A stretch of 64,000 nucleotides of DNA from Clavaria fumosa (Eukaryota > Basidiomycota > Agaricomycetes > Agaricales > Clavariaceae): NCBI GenBank assembly GCA_951802425.1, contig OX637797.1, positions 558,001 through 622,000 of the forward strand, read 5' to 3'. Made by a program: the position numbers and the translations under genes. Below the pieces are notes generated by a model. The model did not search any database. It had not been told where the DNA came from and saw only the letters and a program-made list of their open reading frames with translations. The first letter of the stretch is position 1. Every line of letters starts with the position of its first letter. This document shows, in pieces, positions 1-12,574 of this stretch.

Positions 1-117
1 TGTCGCCCTGGCCCCAAGGGCAAGCACGGCGCCTCCACCCTCAACGAACTCAAGTACAGCAGGTACGCAGGGCAAGTTGTCACCAGCGGGGAAGACGAGC
101 AAGCCGCATTGAGCTGA
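1..117 (+). CDS. C-terminal end of an unidentified protein (partial)
   Basis: Frame 1 is open from the first base to a TGA at 115-117, giving 38 residues that begin CRPGPKGKHGAS and end EQAALS. The start lies left of the window. The stretch is basic then acidic and matches no family I recognise. A GT at about 61 (AGG-TACGCAG) could be an intron donor, in which case the true end differs. Treat as a possible last exon only. Confidence 0.3.
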   Translation, partial: CRPGPKGKHGASTLNELKYSRYAGQVVTSGEDEQAALS

Positions 118-395
118 CCACGGTTGGGATGCAAGAGCCTTCGACGAGACTTCCTGAACAGCGTAATACGGATCTAGGGTCTGACGAAGAGTCCTGACGG
201 TGTCTTCCAGAGAGGTCTTCAAGACTTCTGGGCCAGAATACACGAGCACGTTCATCGATGCCAACAATTTCAATTTCAACTGCCGCCGGTTGTTGACCCT
301 GAGTTTCAAAACTACAAAGACTTTGAATTTGTAAGTCAAGCTATAGGATATCTAGAATGCCTCCTGCTTTCGCAAAGACATTAAGTCCACCTCAA
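118..395. other. intergenic, nothing recognised
   Basis: No coding pattern, RNA gene or repeat is visible. It separates the partial gene at the left edge from the 3' end of the minus-strand thioesterase gene. Confidence 0.4.
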
Positions 396-1280
396 TCATA
401 GCTTTCCCCTCGCCCGCGCCGGGTTCACGATCGTGTGCGCGCACGACGCGATGAGCTCGCCCGACTCCTTTTCGTAGATCTGACAGCCACAACGTAAGCA
501 ACCCGCCCGCAGGTTCAGAGATGACATACCTCGCATGTGCCCGCCCCAAGCACTGCATCCACAGCCAGCGGTCTCCCAACGAGGCGGATTGTCTGTCCCC
601 TAAAGAGGTATGTGCATGCGGCGCCACTCAGCGCCCGCTTGGGTCAAGGAACGAATGGTCCAATCACGCACATATAAGCAGGCCGGTGGAACAGCGTGTT
701 GAGCGACTGCGAGACGCCCGACGCGTCGACGTTGATCGAGATGCCGAGCTGGCCGATCGCGTTCACGGACCACCTATCGGTGGGGCAACGTTAAGTCCCC
801 GCCCAGAGTCGGCGGGCGCACGTCACCCCGTACATGTCCATCAAGTGGATCGCACACGGCGTCGCGAGTCTCCCTTGCACGTCGCACATGTCTGGGCGCG
901 ACAGACCAACGAGAGGCGGTGACGCGTCAGTCCGAGGCCCAGCGGGACAAGACAAGCCGCGCGCGCGCTAGAAGCGCTAGAAGCTCACCGGGTGTGACCT
1001 CGATCTCCGCGACCGCTTCCCCGCGCCACGCCACGCCGTCGCCGTCGCCGTCGCGGGTCTGCGGGGGCCAGATGTCGAGCGACAGCCAGCGCAGCCGCCG
1101 GCTGAGCTCGCACCCGTGCGTCCCCTCTGTGCAGAAGTAGTTCTCGAACACGCTCACGCTGAGTTGGCGCTGTGCGGGCGGGACGTTCCCCGCGATGCGC
1201 TCCGCGTCGTGCCATCGCGCGGGTGGGAACCCGCGCATGGAACGCAGCGGGTCTGATTCTACTGCTGCTGTTGCTGACAT
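396..1280 (-). CDS. hotdog-fold thioesterase-like protein (PaaI/ACOT13 type)
   Basis: Multi-exon minus-strand gene. Exon 1 (about 989-1280) starts at ATG 1278-1280 (MSATAAVESD) and ends at a GTGAG donor after the residues EIEVTPG. Later exons give a stretch like AIHLMDMYGVTCARRLW, then NAIGQLGISINVDASG, then SLNTLFHRPAYM, and finally IYEKESGELIASCAHTIVNP with a TGA stop at 396-398. The order (helix with a GG/HLMD-like active-site region, a strand with SINVDASG, a closing strand with a GELIASCAHT motif) matches small acyl-CoA thioesterases of the hotdog superfamily, which hydrolyse acyl-CoA thioesters. The N-terminal 100 residues look lineage-specific. Exact intron borders in the middle are uncertain, and the substrate cannot be told from sequence. 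Confidence 0.6.
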
Positions 1281-1694
1281 GGTCTCACAGAAGCGAGGGA
1301 TGATGGGGTGGAGGGAAGGGTGGTTCGCGCGGGGTTTAGATAGCTAAGAAGACGTCGGGCTCGGCGTCGGCGGCGGGTAGAGATCTGACCGTTGATGCAT
1401 ATATTGTTGATGTAAGAATTGAGGAGCGAGTGCGCTTAGCTCTACGCCGTTTGGAATTGGCAAGAGTAGGCTGCAGCAGATGCTTCCGTGCATGGGTAGT
1501 TTTAGTCGCTTGGTGGTGGTGAGTCGAATCCGAAAACACGATCATGTGACTCCACGTCTTCATCGTTTCGCAAGTCCAATGCAAGTATGAGATGACGGGC
1601 CAAAGGTGTAATTCAACGGTGCACATTCAATCGAGCTCGCAGAGACCATGTGTCTGTAGTTCTCTATCAAACAAGCTATGTACAGCAACGACTA
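1281..1694. other. intergenic spacer
   Basis: About 410 bases between the start of the thioesterase gene and the 3' end of the ABC transporter gene, both on the minus strand. It must hold the thioesterase promoter. No clear motif, repeat or extra gene is seen. Confidence 0.4.
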
Positions 1695-4600
1695 TCAGGA
1701 GTGCGCTTTTTCCGACTTCGACTTGGTAATGGCTTCGAGCTCTGCAAAACTCCCACTGCTGAGACACATCGACCGGAAAATGCCACCTTCCTTCTGAATC
1801 AGGTTGAAAGGGGTGTCAAATTCCACTAGCTGAGGATAGTCTCAGTAATAACCCAAAGCATGAGGAATGGCCAATCACCTCTCCTTTATCTAGCATAATA
1901 AGGCGATCATAATCAATCACAGAATGAAGTCTATGAGCAACTGTACACAGCGATTAGCAGAGAAGGAAGAGAGAGGAAGGATTGCCACGCACTGGTTATC
2001 AGTAACGCGTCGCTAAACTCTTCCCGGATCGTAGCTTGAATCTTCGCATCCGTGTCAAAATCTATGCTACTGGTCGCCTCGTCCAAAATGATGATTGACC
2101 CGCGGCGAAGAAGCGCTCTTGCTAGGGCTATCAGTTGCCTTTGCCCTTGAGAGAAGTTTGTACCGGCAGCCGATACTATGGTGTCCAGAGTGATGAGGCC
2201 GTTGGTATCCCCGTTAGTCGCAGAGGTCATCGTGGAGGAAGCGGTGTCATCCCGCTCTACACCTTGTACAGAGGATGCACTGGAAGGCTCATGCGAGAGG
2301 CGTTGCGCTTCGTACGCGCTTTGGCTCAGCAAGTGGACTCGGCGTAGGACATCCAGGCAATCGTGGTCTTCGAACTCCTCTACAGTCTTGGGTCAGAAAC
2401 ATATTAACTGGAGCAGCATCCTCGTACCAAACGGATCTAGGTTTTCACGCAAAGATCCCGAGAATAACGTCGCGTCCTTCAAATAATATCAATTCTTGTC
2501 GCGACAATTTTTGGATGTTGACTTACTTGCGGGATAAAGACCTTACATTCACATTTTTACGGTCAACTCAGGTCTGACAGGCATTGATCGCACCGACTCA
2601 CTAAGCGTGACCTCAAGTCCTGAAGTCCTATAGTCGTGATGTCCAAACCATCGATAATGATCTTACCACTTGTGGGCTCAACCTGATGCCAGTCAGACCA
2701 AACAAACTGGCAAGGGACATTCATCTCACGAAACGCAAAAAACTCATAGCGAGCGTTGATTTCCCACTCCCTGCAGGTATGTCTCAGCAACGGCGTAGAA
2801 CTCTGAGCAGAAACGTACCAGTTCGGCCAAGCAGACCAACACGCTCTTTTGCTTTCAGATTGAAGGAGATACCGTGGAGTATTTCTGGCAACTCAGGCGC
2901 ATATTTAACCATGAGTCCCTCCACTTGCACCAGGTAGTCCTTGTTTGATGAGGACGGCCAATACGCAGGAAGCGGGCTGGATTGGACGCTTGCATACGGC
3001 TCTTGAGGAAGGTTCGTATATTCCACAACTCGTTCAACAGAACTAGGTATTTATCAGATTATCAGACGCAGAGAGGGTAGTTTCATGAACAGACTTGAGA
3101 TCAAGCTCCAAACGAGTCCAAAATCTATCAGCAGGAACCGCTGTCATGAACAGAGCAACGAAGGAAAGAACTGCAGCACATACCGACACACCCAATATAT
3201 TGAAGAGGTAAAGGTTAAAGCAGACGTGATGCAAATTCCGGCCTTCAATACATGTTGAGGCAACTACAATAAGTGTGAACAAAGAAATCCACGTACAACC
3301 CCGGAGGACACCAATCCAGAGAGTGCGAAAAGAGTCGTCAAAAGGGTGGCGAGAGAACCAATGCACTGAAAATTGAATAGCAGCCATCTGTTCGTCATCC
3401 AATACGTGTACCACATCTCCGAAAGCAATTCTTAGACAACTGATATAGATTGCAGCGCAATAAGAACACACCTTGGTCGTCGTGTCAATGTTGCGGTGAA
3501 GATCATCCAAGAATCGCTTCTCGGCGGAAAAGGCCCGGACTGTCACGATTCCTTCCAATATTTCACCAAAGCCACTAAAAATAGGAGAACGTGTATTGGA
3601 CTCCATGCGTCGAAGATCACGTCCAGTGTTGAGATATTCAACGGAAATCCGAAAGTATATATATCCTAGAATCGTGCAGGGCAAAATAAATCCAGGGAGG
3701 AAATACCTACGCAGTTAAAAGTGAATCAGTCAGGATCAAGGGCGAAATGCTTTGAACTCGTACGCCACAGTGAGCGTGCTCGTTAAAAAGAACACAAGGG
3801 ATCCATTTACTGTCTCAAGGGCGCCTGCCAAAGACGAATCTATTTTCTCCACGTCCTATTCGCTGCCCGTAAACACAGGCCATTTGAACATAGATAATCA
3901 TACCTTGCCAAAACGATTTAACATCCGACCTGCAAACGCGATGATGAGACTCTTCTCGCATCAAATAAGGGCTCCAGATAGCTAACCTTGTGGAGTGGTG
4001 TCATGCCAGCGCATGGTGGCGCGTACAACCGTGACGAGAAGCCTCTTGAATAGAGTTTTAGATGCTTTGAGACTACCGGTAATCTGCACCGCGGATATCG
4101 CTGTCTGGAAGACGACCTGGGACATCGACACGACTGAAAAAATGTTAATGTAAAAGAATGGATGCTCTTGTGCGCTGGGCCATTCCCAGCTTATCGCAGA
4201 CGAGATCTGGCCAAGAAGGTCGTCGAGATGAAGAGATTGAAGTTTTGGGAAGGCATTAACGAGGGTCTGGTCTGCGACCGAAGCGAATGATTTGAAGTCC
4301 AAGACCCCAATCGGATGGAGGGATCCGGCATGGCCGTAGGCTTCACCCCACACCTGCGATACATAAGCTCAAGCGGCAGGCAGAAATGAAACAGGAGTCT
4401 CCACCTTGATCCACAATTTCTCCCCTAACCCGAGGAGCTAGGTAGTCATCATTGCAGTAGATACGAGGCAAAAGAATGATGGGGCTCACTTCAAGTAAAA
4501 TGACGAGAAGTAGCAAGCAGATCCATGTCCAATATGAGCTTATGGAGGATCAGAGGGTGGGATGTGGCGAAGAAGTAGGAACTCACGATGCCTTAAGGTA

Positions 4601-7600
4601 CGCCTTGTAGATGGACCATTTTATCGCGCCTACTTCTCTGTGTTCGTCCTAATGCGAACTGTGAGGACGAGGGTACAAATCACAATCATGTACAAAGGAA
4701 ACTCACCTCTACTAGCTTCCTAGGTTTTCGGCCCTCTGTTGGTGGTTCAACGCTATCCAATCCGGGCTCGACGGCGGGCTGATTTGCTATAGCATCCTCT
4801 TTCGTCTGTAAAGAGGCATCTTGCCGCATAGCTTCAAGCAGGCCCTGATCGCGCAGATCTGCCACGGTTCCCTGCATATCAATTCGACCATCAAGCATGC
4901 GGATCAGATAGTAAGCCGCGGGTAAGACAAGCTCGACATGGTGGGTAATGAGGATCTTTTAATGCACGTGAGAGACAGGTGAGATTGAAACGAGGGTGCC
5001 AGCCAGTCATACCACTGTGCGATTCTTTAGCAACGGGCCGCATAAGAGCTGCTCAAGCAGGAAGCGGCTCGTATGGCTATCCTAAGGTCACTTGCATGGA
5101 TAACCGAATGCACGGAGCACAACGGGACAACTTACCACTGCGCTCAATGGGTCGTCTAAGAGTACGTATTTCGTGCGAGCATAAACGGCGCGTGCGAGTG
5201 CCACCCTGCATACAGATGTTAATTATGATATTACTGACGCAGAGGAGGTCCAGCACCTCGCTTTCTGTCCACCAGACAAGGTAATTCCCCTTCCAAGACG
5301 GGTTAGGATGGTGAATCAGGAGGAATAAAACCATGCACTCACCGCGCGCCTATCTCAGTTGCATCTCCATCTTCTAAAGCCTGCAAGTCCGGGTTCAAGG
5401 CGCAACAGTCGACAACTTCCAAGTATCTAGCCTCATCGAAAGGCTGGCCGAAGAGTATATTGTCCTTTATGCTTTGAAATCTGAGCCAAGGTAATTGTGC
5501 TGCATATGAGATAGCATGCATGTGGCCATGAGAATCGATGCGGCTGGTCTCTTTGGACATGATGAGGCAGGTTCCAGGAAGAGCTGTTAATTCGCCAAGG
5601 AGAGCCATCTATACACTCTCAGTTATAATAACGAGGACCAGGGACTATCACTGACCAGGAGTGCTGTTTTGCCGCTGGCGGTGGGCCCCGTTACCACCGT
5701 TAACCGGCCTTCAGGAAACATCACATTGATATCCTTCAGTTCAAATCGGGGCGCAGCGTCATCGGTACAGGATGTTGATATATCTGTGGCTGTCGTGTCG
5801 ACATTGGAAGTGGCGATCGCTTTTGAATCTTCTTCTGGTACTTCGTTCCATCTGAAGGAGCCAGACCGAATCCCGAGACCGACCTCATTCGGTGACTCTA
5901 ACGGACGTAGTCCGTCCTTCTTGAGGGTGGATACTTGCTCAGAAACTTCGTCTTCTTCCAAGTATGTCGCGATACGGTCAAGAGCCACTTTGGCCTACTG
6001 GCGAGATTAGCAATTCCCTTATAGAATATGAGAAGTGAGAGGACCTGTAAAAGATCGACAAAAAACATGGGAAGAACGTTCAGAGGGCGCCTGCGTCACG
6101 CTGAGCCTCAGAAGTTGGGAAGGTCAAAAGTAAATAGCACGTACTGGATCATTCCGAATAAAGCGATTGCCTAACCTCACTCATCAGGACACGTCACGGT
6201 AGAGCGGAAAGGTAAATGACATACAGTGAATGCAATCGGGATAGTCAATTCGTTGCCTTGCACCACAAATGCAAAGAACGATAGGATCAAAACCAACACT
6301 GGGACGGACATCCATAATATGTCGAACAAGATCGAATTCATGCGGGCTACGTGGTCGGGCAAATAGTGCTTTGTCACCCTTGAAAATAGCAATCTGAAGC
6401 AAGAAAGACGCACCTTTAGCCAGCCACTTTAACTCGCCGTCTCTGGCATCAAGGGTTCGTGCGATCCAGCGGTCATCCCATGCAAAAAATTTAATAAATT
6501 TGATCTAGAAAACAGAGCTCATGCGAGGTACATGTCCAATAGGGGGAAAACCGTACAGAGCCAATGAACTCGTTGAGTACAGCCATTCGCTCGTCCCTCG
6601 CAGTGGAAAGACCCTTATGGATTGTAATTCTCTGTCTCGAAAACCAATTGTTCAGTGGCCAGGCTAACGTGTTCAAATATTGAATATTGATGTCAAGTCC
6701 GAGGTGCGAGACACAGGGACATACCTGCCAACGGAATCACGCCGCCCGCAAAAGCGGACCATCCAAGTAGTCTAGACAAAGAAAGAAAGTTTCATTCGCC
6801 ATCCCAAATCCAGACGGCACCATATAAAGAGAGAGGCCCACTGATACAGGAAAACACCACCGACGGCAATCTCGAGCGGAGCTGAAGGTGTGACTTCAGT
6901 GAGAAGAGCAGCACAGAAGTAGGGCATGCTCACCGCCATATGCATTATAAGTCCATGCAACAATATCCGCTACCTAGAGCAAGATTAGTGCTAGACCGAA
7001 GAAAAGAGTCGTCGGTGCACACTTCATTGGCATCTGTAGACATCAGATTCACGATCTTGCCTACGTCTGCTCCTGCTTTTGGATTATTGGATTTCGCATT
7101 GCTTCGCTTGTCAATCGCTGTCCGAACGTCAGCTGTAAAATGCAATCCAGGCGCGCGATATAAATCTCACCCTTCGAGCTATTAAGTAAGCTGGTGTTCA
7201 GATTGACAGTTGATGTCGACGCGGACGCAGATATTGTTTTGTCACGTCTCGCATCCTTAACTGCTGCCTCCTTCTCCTTATCAACGATTCCTGAATAATC
7301 CTTTCTTTTTAATGATTTGTCGAATATAGCAGCCATGAGCTCAGAACGAATGCGAGTGATTGCGCGCCGTCCAAACCAGAGATGCTGAAGTTCAAATTCT
7401 GCGGCGAGTAGACCGAAAAGGAAAGTCAAGGAGGCGTAAATATATGCTTGCGCATAAGACTCGCGCGAAGGATGTTCGATGGCATCTAGTATGCGTCTTG
7501 CATCGCAGTATCAGTATTAGATGCAGGATAGAAGGTGAAGTATGTGCGCACTTGAGGTAAAAGGGTGAGGAGAATCTCACGAGCGAAGTGAAAAGGGTAA

Positions 7601-8735
7601 GAATGAAATCCATCCTGGAAAGGTGAAGGTGTGAGTGAAGGTCGATATAAGTGGCGGTGATCCTACAGCAGGTCTCGAGAGTTAGTGCCAAGAAGTGTCC
7701 GCAACAATCTGTACGATTTTCCGACTGGAAGGAGTCGAGAAGGAGCGACGTTCTGAAGGGCATCCAGCGTGTTTCGGAACTTGATAAATATGGGCCGAGA
7801 CTTAATTGTTGGGCTCATCATCCACACATCATCCTCTCTGAGAGTCGTTGATGAACCCTGCAGCGGGACAGAATTCTTAGAGAAGCACGATGGGAGTCAT
7901 GTAAAGACCGTACGAGTATAAGTATGGGTCGGATCCACGAAAATGTAATCCAGCTCCATAGAGATGTGTAGTCCTCTGGTGACAATGTTCGCCCCTTCGA
8001 CGCACACATCAATAACGAACCGTAGGTCAGGTCCACACTGAGAAAAATACATACGATGTCCTCCTGACAAATCCGTTTGCTTGGTGTGTCTAACGGCATC
8101 CGAAGAACGACAACAAGCAGAACTGTGACAGCAGAGAGGTTGGCACACAGCCCGACCATTGTGAGCGGATCGAGCGGGGTTTCTACTAAGACTGCCTGAT
8201 CGTACAGCACACCACCCAGAAGCAAGACTGCGCTTCCCATTTGGCATAAGAAAAGCGCGAAGAGGTCATACGGCTGCGTAAGAGTTGGATGGAAAACGGG
8301 ACGAGCAAATGCGTAGAGCCAAGTTCCAGCGACGGCTACGGGATACAGGGCATACCATAATACTCTTGAGTCTGTGATGAGACGGTATGTGCCGATAGAT
8401 AACCAGACAAGGGCCTCGATGAGCGCGATCCAGCTGAGCAAGACGGCGCGCCACAGAGGGGCAGGTGCATGGCCGTGTTCACCAGCGTCCGCCGAATAGT
8501 GCGTCAATTCTTCTTCTGGGCCGTCAAGGGCTTCAGCCTCTTCAAGGGTGATAAATGTCTGAAATGGAGATTTGATGGAGATCCAAATGTTGGCAACGAC
8601 GCCCTTGGGTAACGGTACATGGCGAAGGGCTATGAGGGCGAACAAAGCAACAGGCGCAATGGCACCCCAAAGTGCTCGGACACAAGGGTCTGAAAAATAC
8701 CAGATACCAGCACGCAAACAGAGGTCTGGATCCAT
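1695..8735 (-). CDS. ABCC/MRP-type full ABC transporter
   Basis: A 7 kb gene with many introns. Start ATG is at 8733-8735 ([10 protein letters not shown]). The stop is at 1695-1697, after [15 protein letters not shown]. Order: N-terminal hydrophobic region (7.9-8.7 kb), TMD1 (about 6.0-7.8 kb, with the MRP-typical [20 protein letters not shown] and [14 protein letters not shown]), NBD1 (Walker A GPTASGKT near 5.65 kb, signature LSGGQ near 5.26 kb, Walker [13 protein letters not shown] near 5.15 kb), TMD2 (3.0-4.9 kb) and NBD2 (split Walker A GRTG|SGKST near 2.8 kb, signature [18 protein letters not shown] and Walker [13 protein letters not shown] near 2.1 kb). The family exports organic anions or glutathione conjugates at vacuolar or plasma membranes. 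All ATP-binding motifs I looked for are present, so it is probably functional. It resembles the fungal Ybt1/Vmr1 group, and the substrate is unknown. It diverges from RPB7 over a 222-base spacer. Confidence 0.88.
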
Positions 8736-8957
8736 GGTTTGGTGACTCTCGAGGGAGAAGGTGGGAATGGCGCATTTCTTTACCCCAGAGCTTAGGCTCG
8801 CGCCACCAAACCCATCTTGAGACGCGTGACAAGACGTGTACAGTAGAACCAGTTACCTGTAAGGTATACTGTACTGTAAGGGGTGTGTCCAAACGAAGGT
8901 TCGATCAAGATCAGCACTGCCTTACTTCTGTGCGGTCGCCTCGTCGACGCGTCGCAA
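8736..8957. promoter_or_regulatory. short divergent promoter region (ABC transporter / RPB7)
   Basis: Only 222 bases separate the two divergent start codons, so this stretch must hold both promoters. It contains TATACTGTACTGTA at about 8863-8876 but no convincing TATA box at a standard distance from either ATG. The call rests on position, not on a motif. Confidence 0.4.
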
Positions 8958-9638
8958 ATGTTCTTCATCGTACGTCTTACTCGTCGCTGTTCTGGCCCAC
9001 TCAAACAGGCTCTGTTTACCTAGAAAGAACTCACGCACACAATTCTCCTTCATCCGTCATACTTTGGACCACGCATGCTTCAATTCTTGGAGTCAAAACT
9101 ATATTTGGACGTTGAAGGCACCTGCTCAGGCCAATTCGGCTATATCATCGCTGTCGTGACTATTCTAGATATCGGTAAAGGCATGGTCGTCGAGGGCACT
9201 GGTCAGGCGGAGTTCATTGCACGATATCGCGCTATTGTCTTCAAGCCCTTCAAAGGCGAGGTGGTGGATGGGGTTGTGAATAACGTCAACAAAGTGAGCC
9301 CTCTCTCCGTGTCTATGACGCTGTACACCCGGCCTACTCTTATTCTCCAGATGGGCTTTTTTGCCGATGTGGGGCCCTTGACCGTCTTCGTCTCTCACCA
9401 AGTACGCTCTCCATGCCGGGCATAGAATTATCCCCACCTAATTTTTCGCGGAAGCTCATCCACCCGGACATGAAATTTGACTCCAATTCAAATCCGCCTT
9501 CGTTTGCTTCGGAGGAACAGGTATTGAGCTGTCGATCATGGAATATAATACCCTCGCCTGAAATTTCTGTAGATTATTGAAAAGAACACTCGTGTTCGAT
9601 TAAAGATTGTTGGCACGCGCGTCGACGCGACGGAAATT
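8958..9638 (+). CDS. RPB7: RNA polymerase II subunit RPB7, C-terminus missing
   Basis: Exons read as 8958-8969 (MFFI), 9024-9293, 9351-9401, 9455-9520 and 9573-9638. The product shows [73 protein letters not shown] and [15 protein letters not shown], a clear match to the Rpb7 stalk subunit, with its SHS2-like N-terminal half and S1/OB C-terminal half. Rpb7 pairs with Rpb4 and binds nascent RNA. The expected final residues (the short conserved IGxIKEDYLG-type end) should follow ATEI. Instead, right at the point where the last intron donor would lie, the sequence becomes the antisense of a GMC oxidoreductase gene. I did not find the last exon anywhere up to 12.5 kb. It is either a broken extra copy or the edge of a rearrangement or assembly join. 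Confidence 0.85.
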
Positions 9639-9639
9639 G

Positions 9640-10625
9640 TCGGGGCAAACTCGATGCCGGACGCCTTGAGCGGGAGGGTCGTCGACGACCAAGTGATCTT
9701 CGTTACGGTATGCCGAACGAGGGTCGTCCAACCCTGGCGCGTGCTCTCCACAGGCGTCAGATACGCCGACGCGGAGGAGCTCCTCCTGTCATTGTCGTGC
9801 GAGCTGATGCTGAACGGCGCGATGTTGACACCGTTGGGGATCCCGCCGCTGAGGTCCTTGAACTGCGGGATACTGGTAAGCTCCTGTATCGCGTCGACGA
9901 AGGCAACCTGCTGCGGGCCGCCATACATGTCCTGTGGGAACGCGACATGGACTGGGCCGCTGGTGCCGTGGTAGGAAGGGATGGACTGTGCGCCTCTGGA
10001 AACTTGACTTTCATTCGGGGGGGAAAAGGTTTCCGCCTGTATGGGAGATGTCAGCCATCATGAGCGGTTGTGAACGGGGAATAAGAATGAGCCTTTTTCA
10101 TGTGAGCCGAGAGATTCTTCCAGTTCCATCCCACAGAGTCATCAGAGAACAGAAGGAGCTTGGACCAGGCGTCGTACTGTGCCATGAGGCCCCGCGTCCA
10201 AATGCCTCCGTTTATGGAAGAGGTGCCTCCCAACGTCTTTCCGCTGGCAAGTTTGAAAACCATCATGTTAATGGCACCAAGACAACAATGGATGTGACGT
10301 AGACGCACCCAACCAGCCTCTTATTCTGGTCCGTCGGCCAACTCCAATCCATGTCGGTGCCAAACGCCTGGGCGTATTTGTAAATATCGGAGACGCTGTC
10401 ATCGTTCCTGTTGTCTGCGCCTGCCTCTACGAGCAACACTGTGACGGTGGAGTTCTCTGAGAGGCGGGAAGCGACGGTGATGCCTGTGAGACCGGCACCA
10501 ATGACGATGTAGTCGAAGGATTGGCCATTTATTTCGGCGGGTGAAGAAGTGACGGCTGCGAACGTTGATGCGAAGGAGTGGATGATGAGGAAGAGGAGGG
10601 AAAAAATGAAGTGAGAGAATGGCAT
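9640..10625 (-). pseudogene. GMC-family FAD oxidoreductase, C-terminal half missing
   Basis: The start is ATG 10623-10625 with a hydrophobic signal-like N-terminus (FIFSLLFLIIHSFAS), followed by the FAD-binding Rossmann motif DYIVIGAGLTGITVASRLSE and the ADP-ribose acidic end LLVEAG. The next exons give the GMC box 1 stretch ASGKTLGGTSSINGGIW and the region around VHVAFPQDM and SISSHDNDRRSSSASAYL. It stops at TLPLKASGIEFAP near 9643, about where a full GMC enzyme (near 600 residues) reaches its midpoint. The C-terminal half with the catalytic His/Asn pair is absent because the sequence changes to RPB7 antisense. GMC enzymes of this type (aryl-alcohol oxidase-like) are usually secreted and oxidise alcohols. 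This copy cannot be active. Confidence 0.75.
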
Positions 10626-12574
10626 GGGTAGCAGTGGGCCTTGTGACTAACAGGTTTGTTAGAAGTACTGTAGTCTTGACTCATTTGAATTTATGGTACC
10701 CTGACAGTACATTGTATGTATTCATTGGACTTTGCCAAGGGCTGTTACTGTTGGGAAGCATCCTGTGGTTACCAGGTACCCTCTGACCTTTCAACAGGTT
10801 TTTCCCAGCCTAATCAAATCATAAATCTAACCCATTTTGTTGTGAGCTCATCATTACTGTAATGCCATTCTCACCAATGTCAACTAGTACTCAAAGGATG
10901 AATCAATCTCTACCACAGTCAAACAACTCGACCTCAGTGATCTTGTTGTAATTGCCTTCGCCGTCTCACAGACCTACCAAATGTATAGCTCTCATTCAAG
11001 GCAGAAGAATTTGCAGAGTAAGAAGATCAGGACATTGTGGTTGTGGAGGTGAGATCAAAGGGAGTTAGAAGGCAGGACAGAGACGTTGATAGCAACAATC
11101 AGGGCGGGAGACGGTGAGATTTCCGGCCCCGGCAGAGGTTTGGGAACACTTCCAATCTTCTTGGTAGTAGTAACAGCACAGTCTTCTCGTAGGCTGGGCC
11201 AAGAACTGTGCATGCGCCGCTGTCACGAGGCACGCGACTGGGCATCACGCATCTTGTCGCAACTTGAACTGTTACTTTCGCTGTTCCCAGTATCAGCCAA
11301 GAGTCGTTGCTCTCGCCATCTCTGTCTGGAGCTCAACTCGGGCCGTTTGTTGTGTCTATTCCTGCCGTTGTCCATCACTGCTGACACCCCCTTTTGACAT
11401 CGTTCGGCGCGGACAGGGGCCTCGGTTCCTTTTCATGTTACCGACACTGGCGGATGTCGTTGTTGATCGCAGTCGCGCGCCGCTGTCTCGCTGTTATTAT
11501 TCCTGCCAGCTACTTCTGTCTCTCTCTGTCCACATGATGTCGTTGTTGATCGCAGTCGCGCGCCGCTGTCTCGCTGTTATTATTCCTGCAAGCTACCTCT
11601 GTCTTTCTCTGTCCACATGGTCTGGGGTCGACTGGCCCGACCTGACCGTCATCTTCACTTTCTGCCATCACTGTCTTCTGCCGCGATGGCGGCCACCCCT
11701 AGCTGTCACATGTGCCAGACGCTTCTACCTCAACTAGTTCAACTTCAAAGGACGTTTTACTGGTAATTTTGTATTGAACAGCTGACGGCTACCCCAACCA
11801 ACTGCTGTCCAACCTAGTTCCCACACGGTGTCCATCTCCCTGGCTCGGAAGCAATATCTGTCAGGGATAGCCTCATACCTCAGACATGCCTACATTGCAA
11901 TTCCTAACTGCTTCGGATTCACTCAGCTACAACTCCAACGGGTGGTAGTGATGACAACGCACCCGCACGCCTTCTGTTTCCGTCGCAGTGATTGTCCCAA
12001 ACCCAAACATTTCTCGCCAATTGCTCTACGGTGACCTCAACGCACAGCTCGTGTCTGGGTCGTCCCCACTGGGTCTGCGTATACGAAAGTCCCGTTACAC
12101 AGTAGCCTTCATATCGTCACCGTATGGCCGTTCTCGTAGTGTGCGACAGCAAAGGCGGTCAATTAGCAATCTTGCAATCTGTACAGCTTATCCCTCGGAC
12201 CCTCGGACCCTGCACCTCTGTTCTGTTTGATTATCACAAACGTGATTATCTCTACCCCACGGGCGGAACTTTCTCAACGGGTACTCCGGATCCACGGGTG
12301 TAGAAGGTAGGCCGGATTTGTCGACGTGCTCCACAGGAGTGAGTGCTTATATGGTGTGCCCCTCACAGCACTGGATGATGGAAAAGGGCCGTGTTAAAGC
12401 AAGAAGTAGGACATTACCCGGTGTCTCCGGTTCCATCTGATTAAGGAACTCATAAGCATGCGATCTGGATGGCTGGTGGTGTTTTGTCCTTCGGCCTGTT
12501 ACCCGTTTCTACGGGGCACTCAAGAAGAGTGAAGGAGCTTGAAATCTCGTACACATCTCCCCCGGCTCTTTCTC
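10626..12574. other. long intergenic region, no gene recognised
   Basis: Nearly 2 kb with no recognisable protein. Plus-strand open frames around 11.1-12.2 kb are rich in Leu, Ser and Cys from CT-rich DNA and look non-coding. The only clear structure is an 83-base tandem duplication (separate entry). The last few hundred bases must hold the P450 promoter. Confidence 0.45.
11454..11619 (+). repeat. 83-base tandem duplication
   Basis: Two adjacent copies (11454-11536 and 11537-11619) both begin ATGTCGTTGTTGATCGCAGT and contain CGCGCGCCGCTGTCTCGCTG. They differ at only a few positions. No function is evident. Confidence 0.85.

Noticed and set aside
9402..9454. Apparent frameshift in RPB7 after VFVSHQ
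   Set aside because: Using the acceptor GGAAG at 9450-9454 instead of CATAG at 9421-9425 keeps the frame (HQ joined to LIHPDMKFD), with a CTAAT branch site in between.
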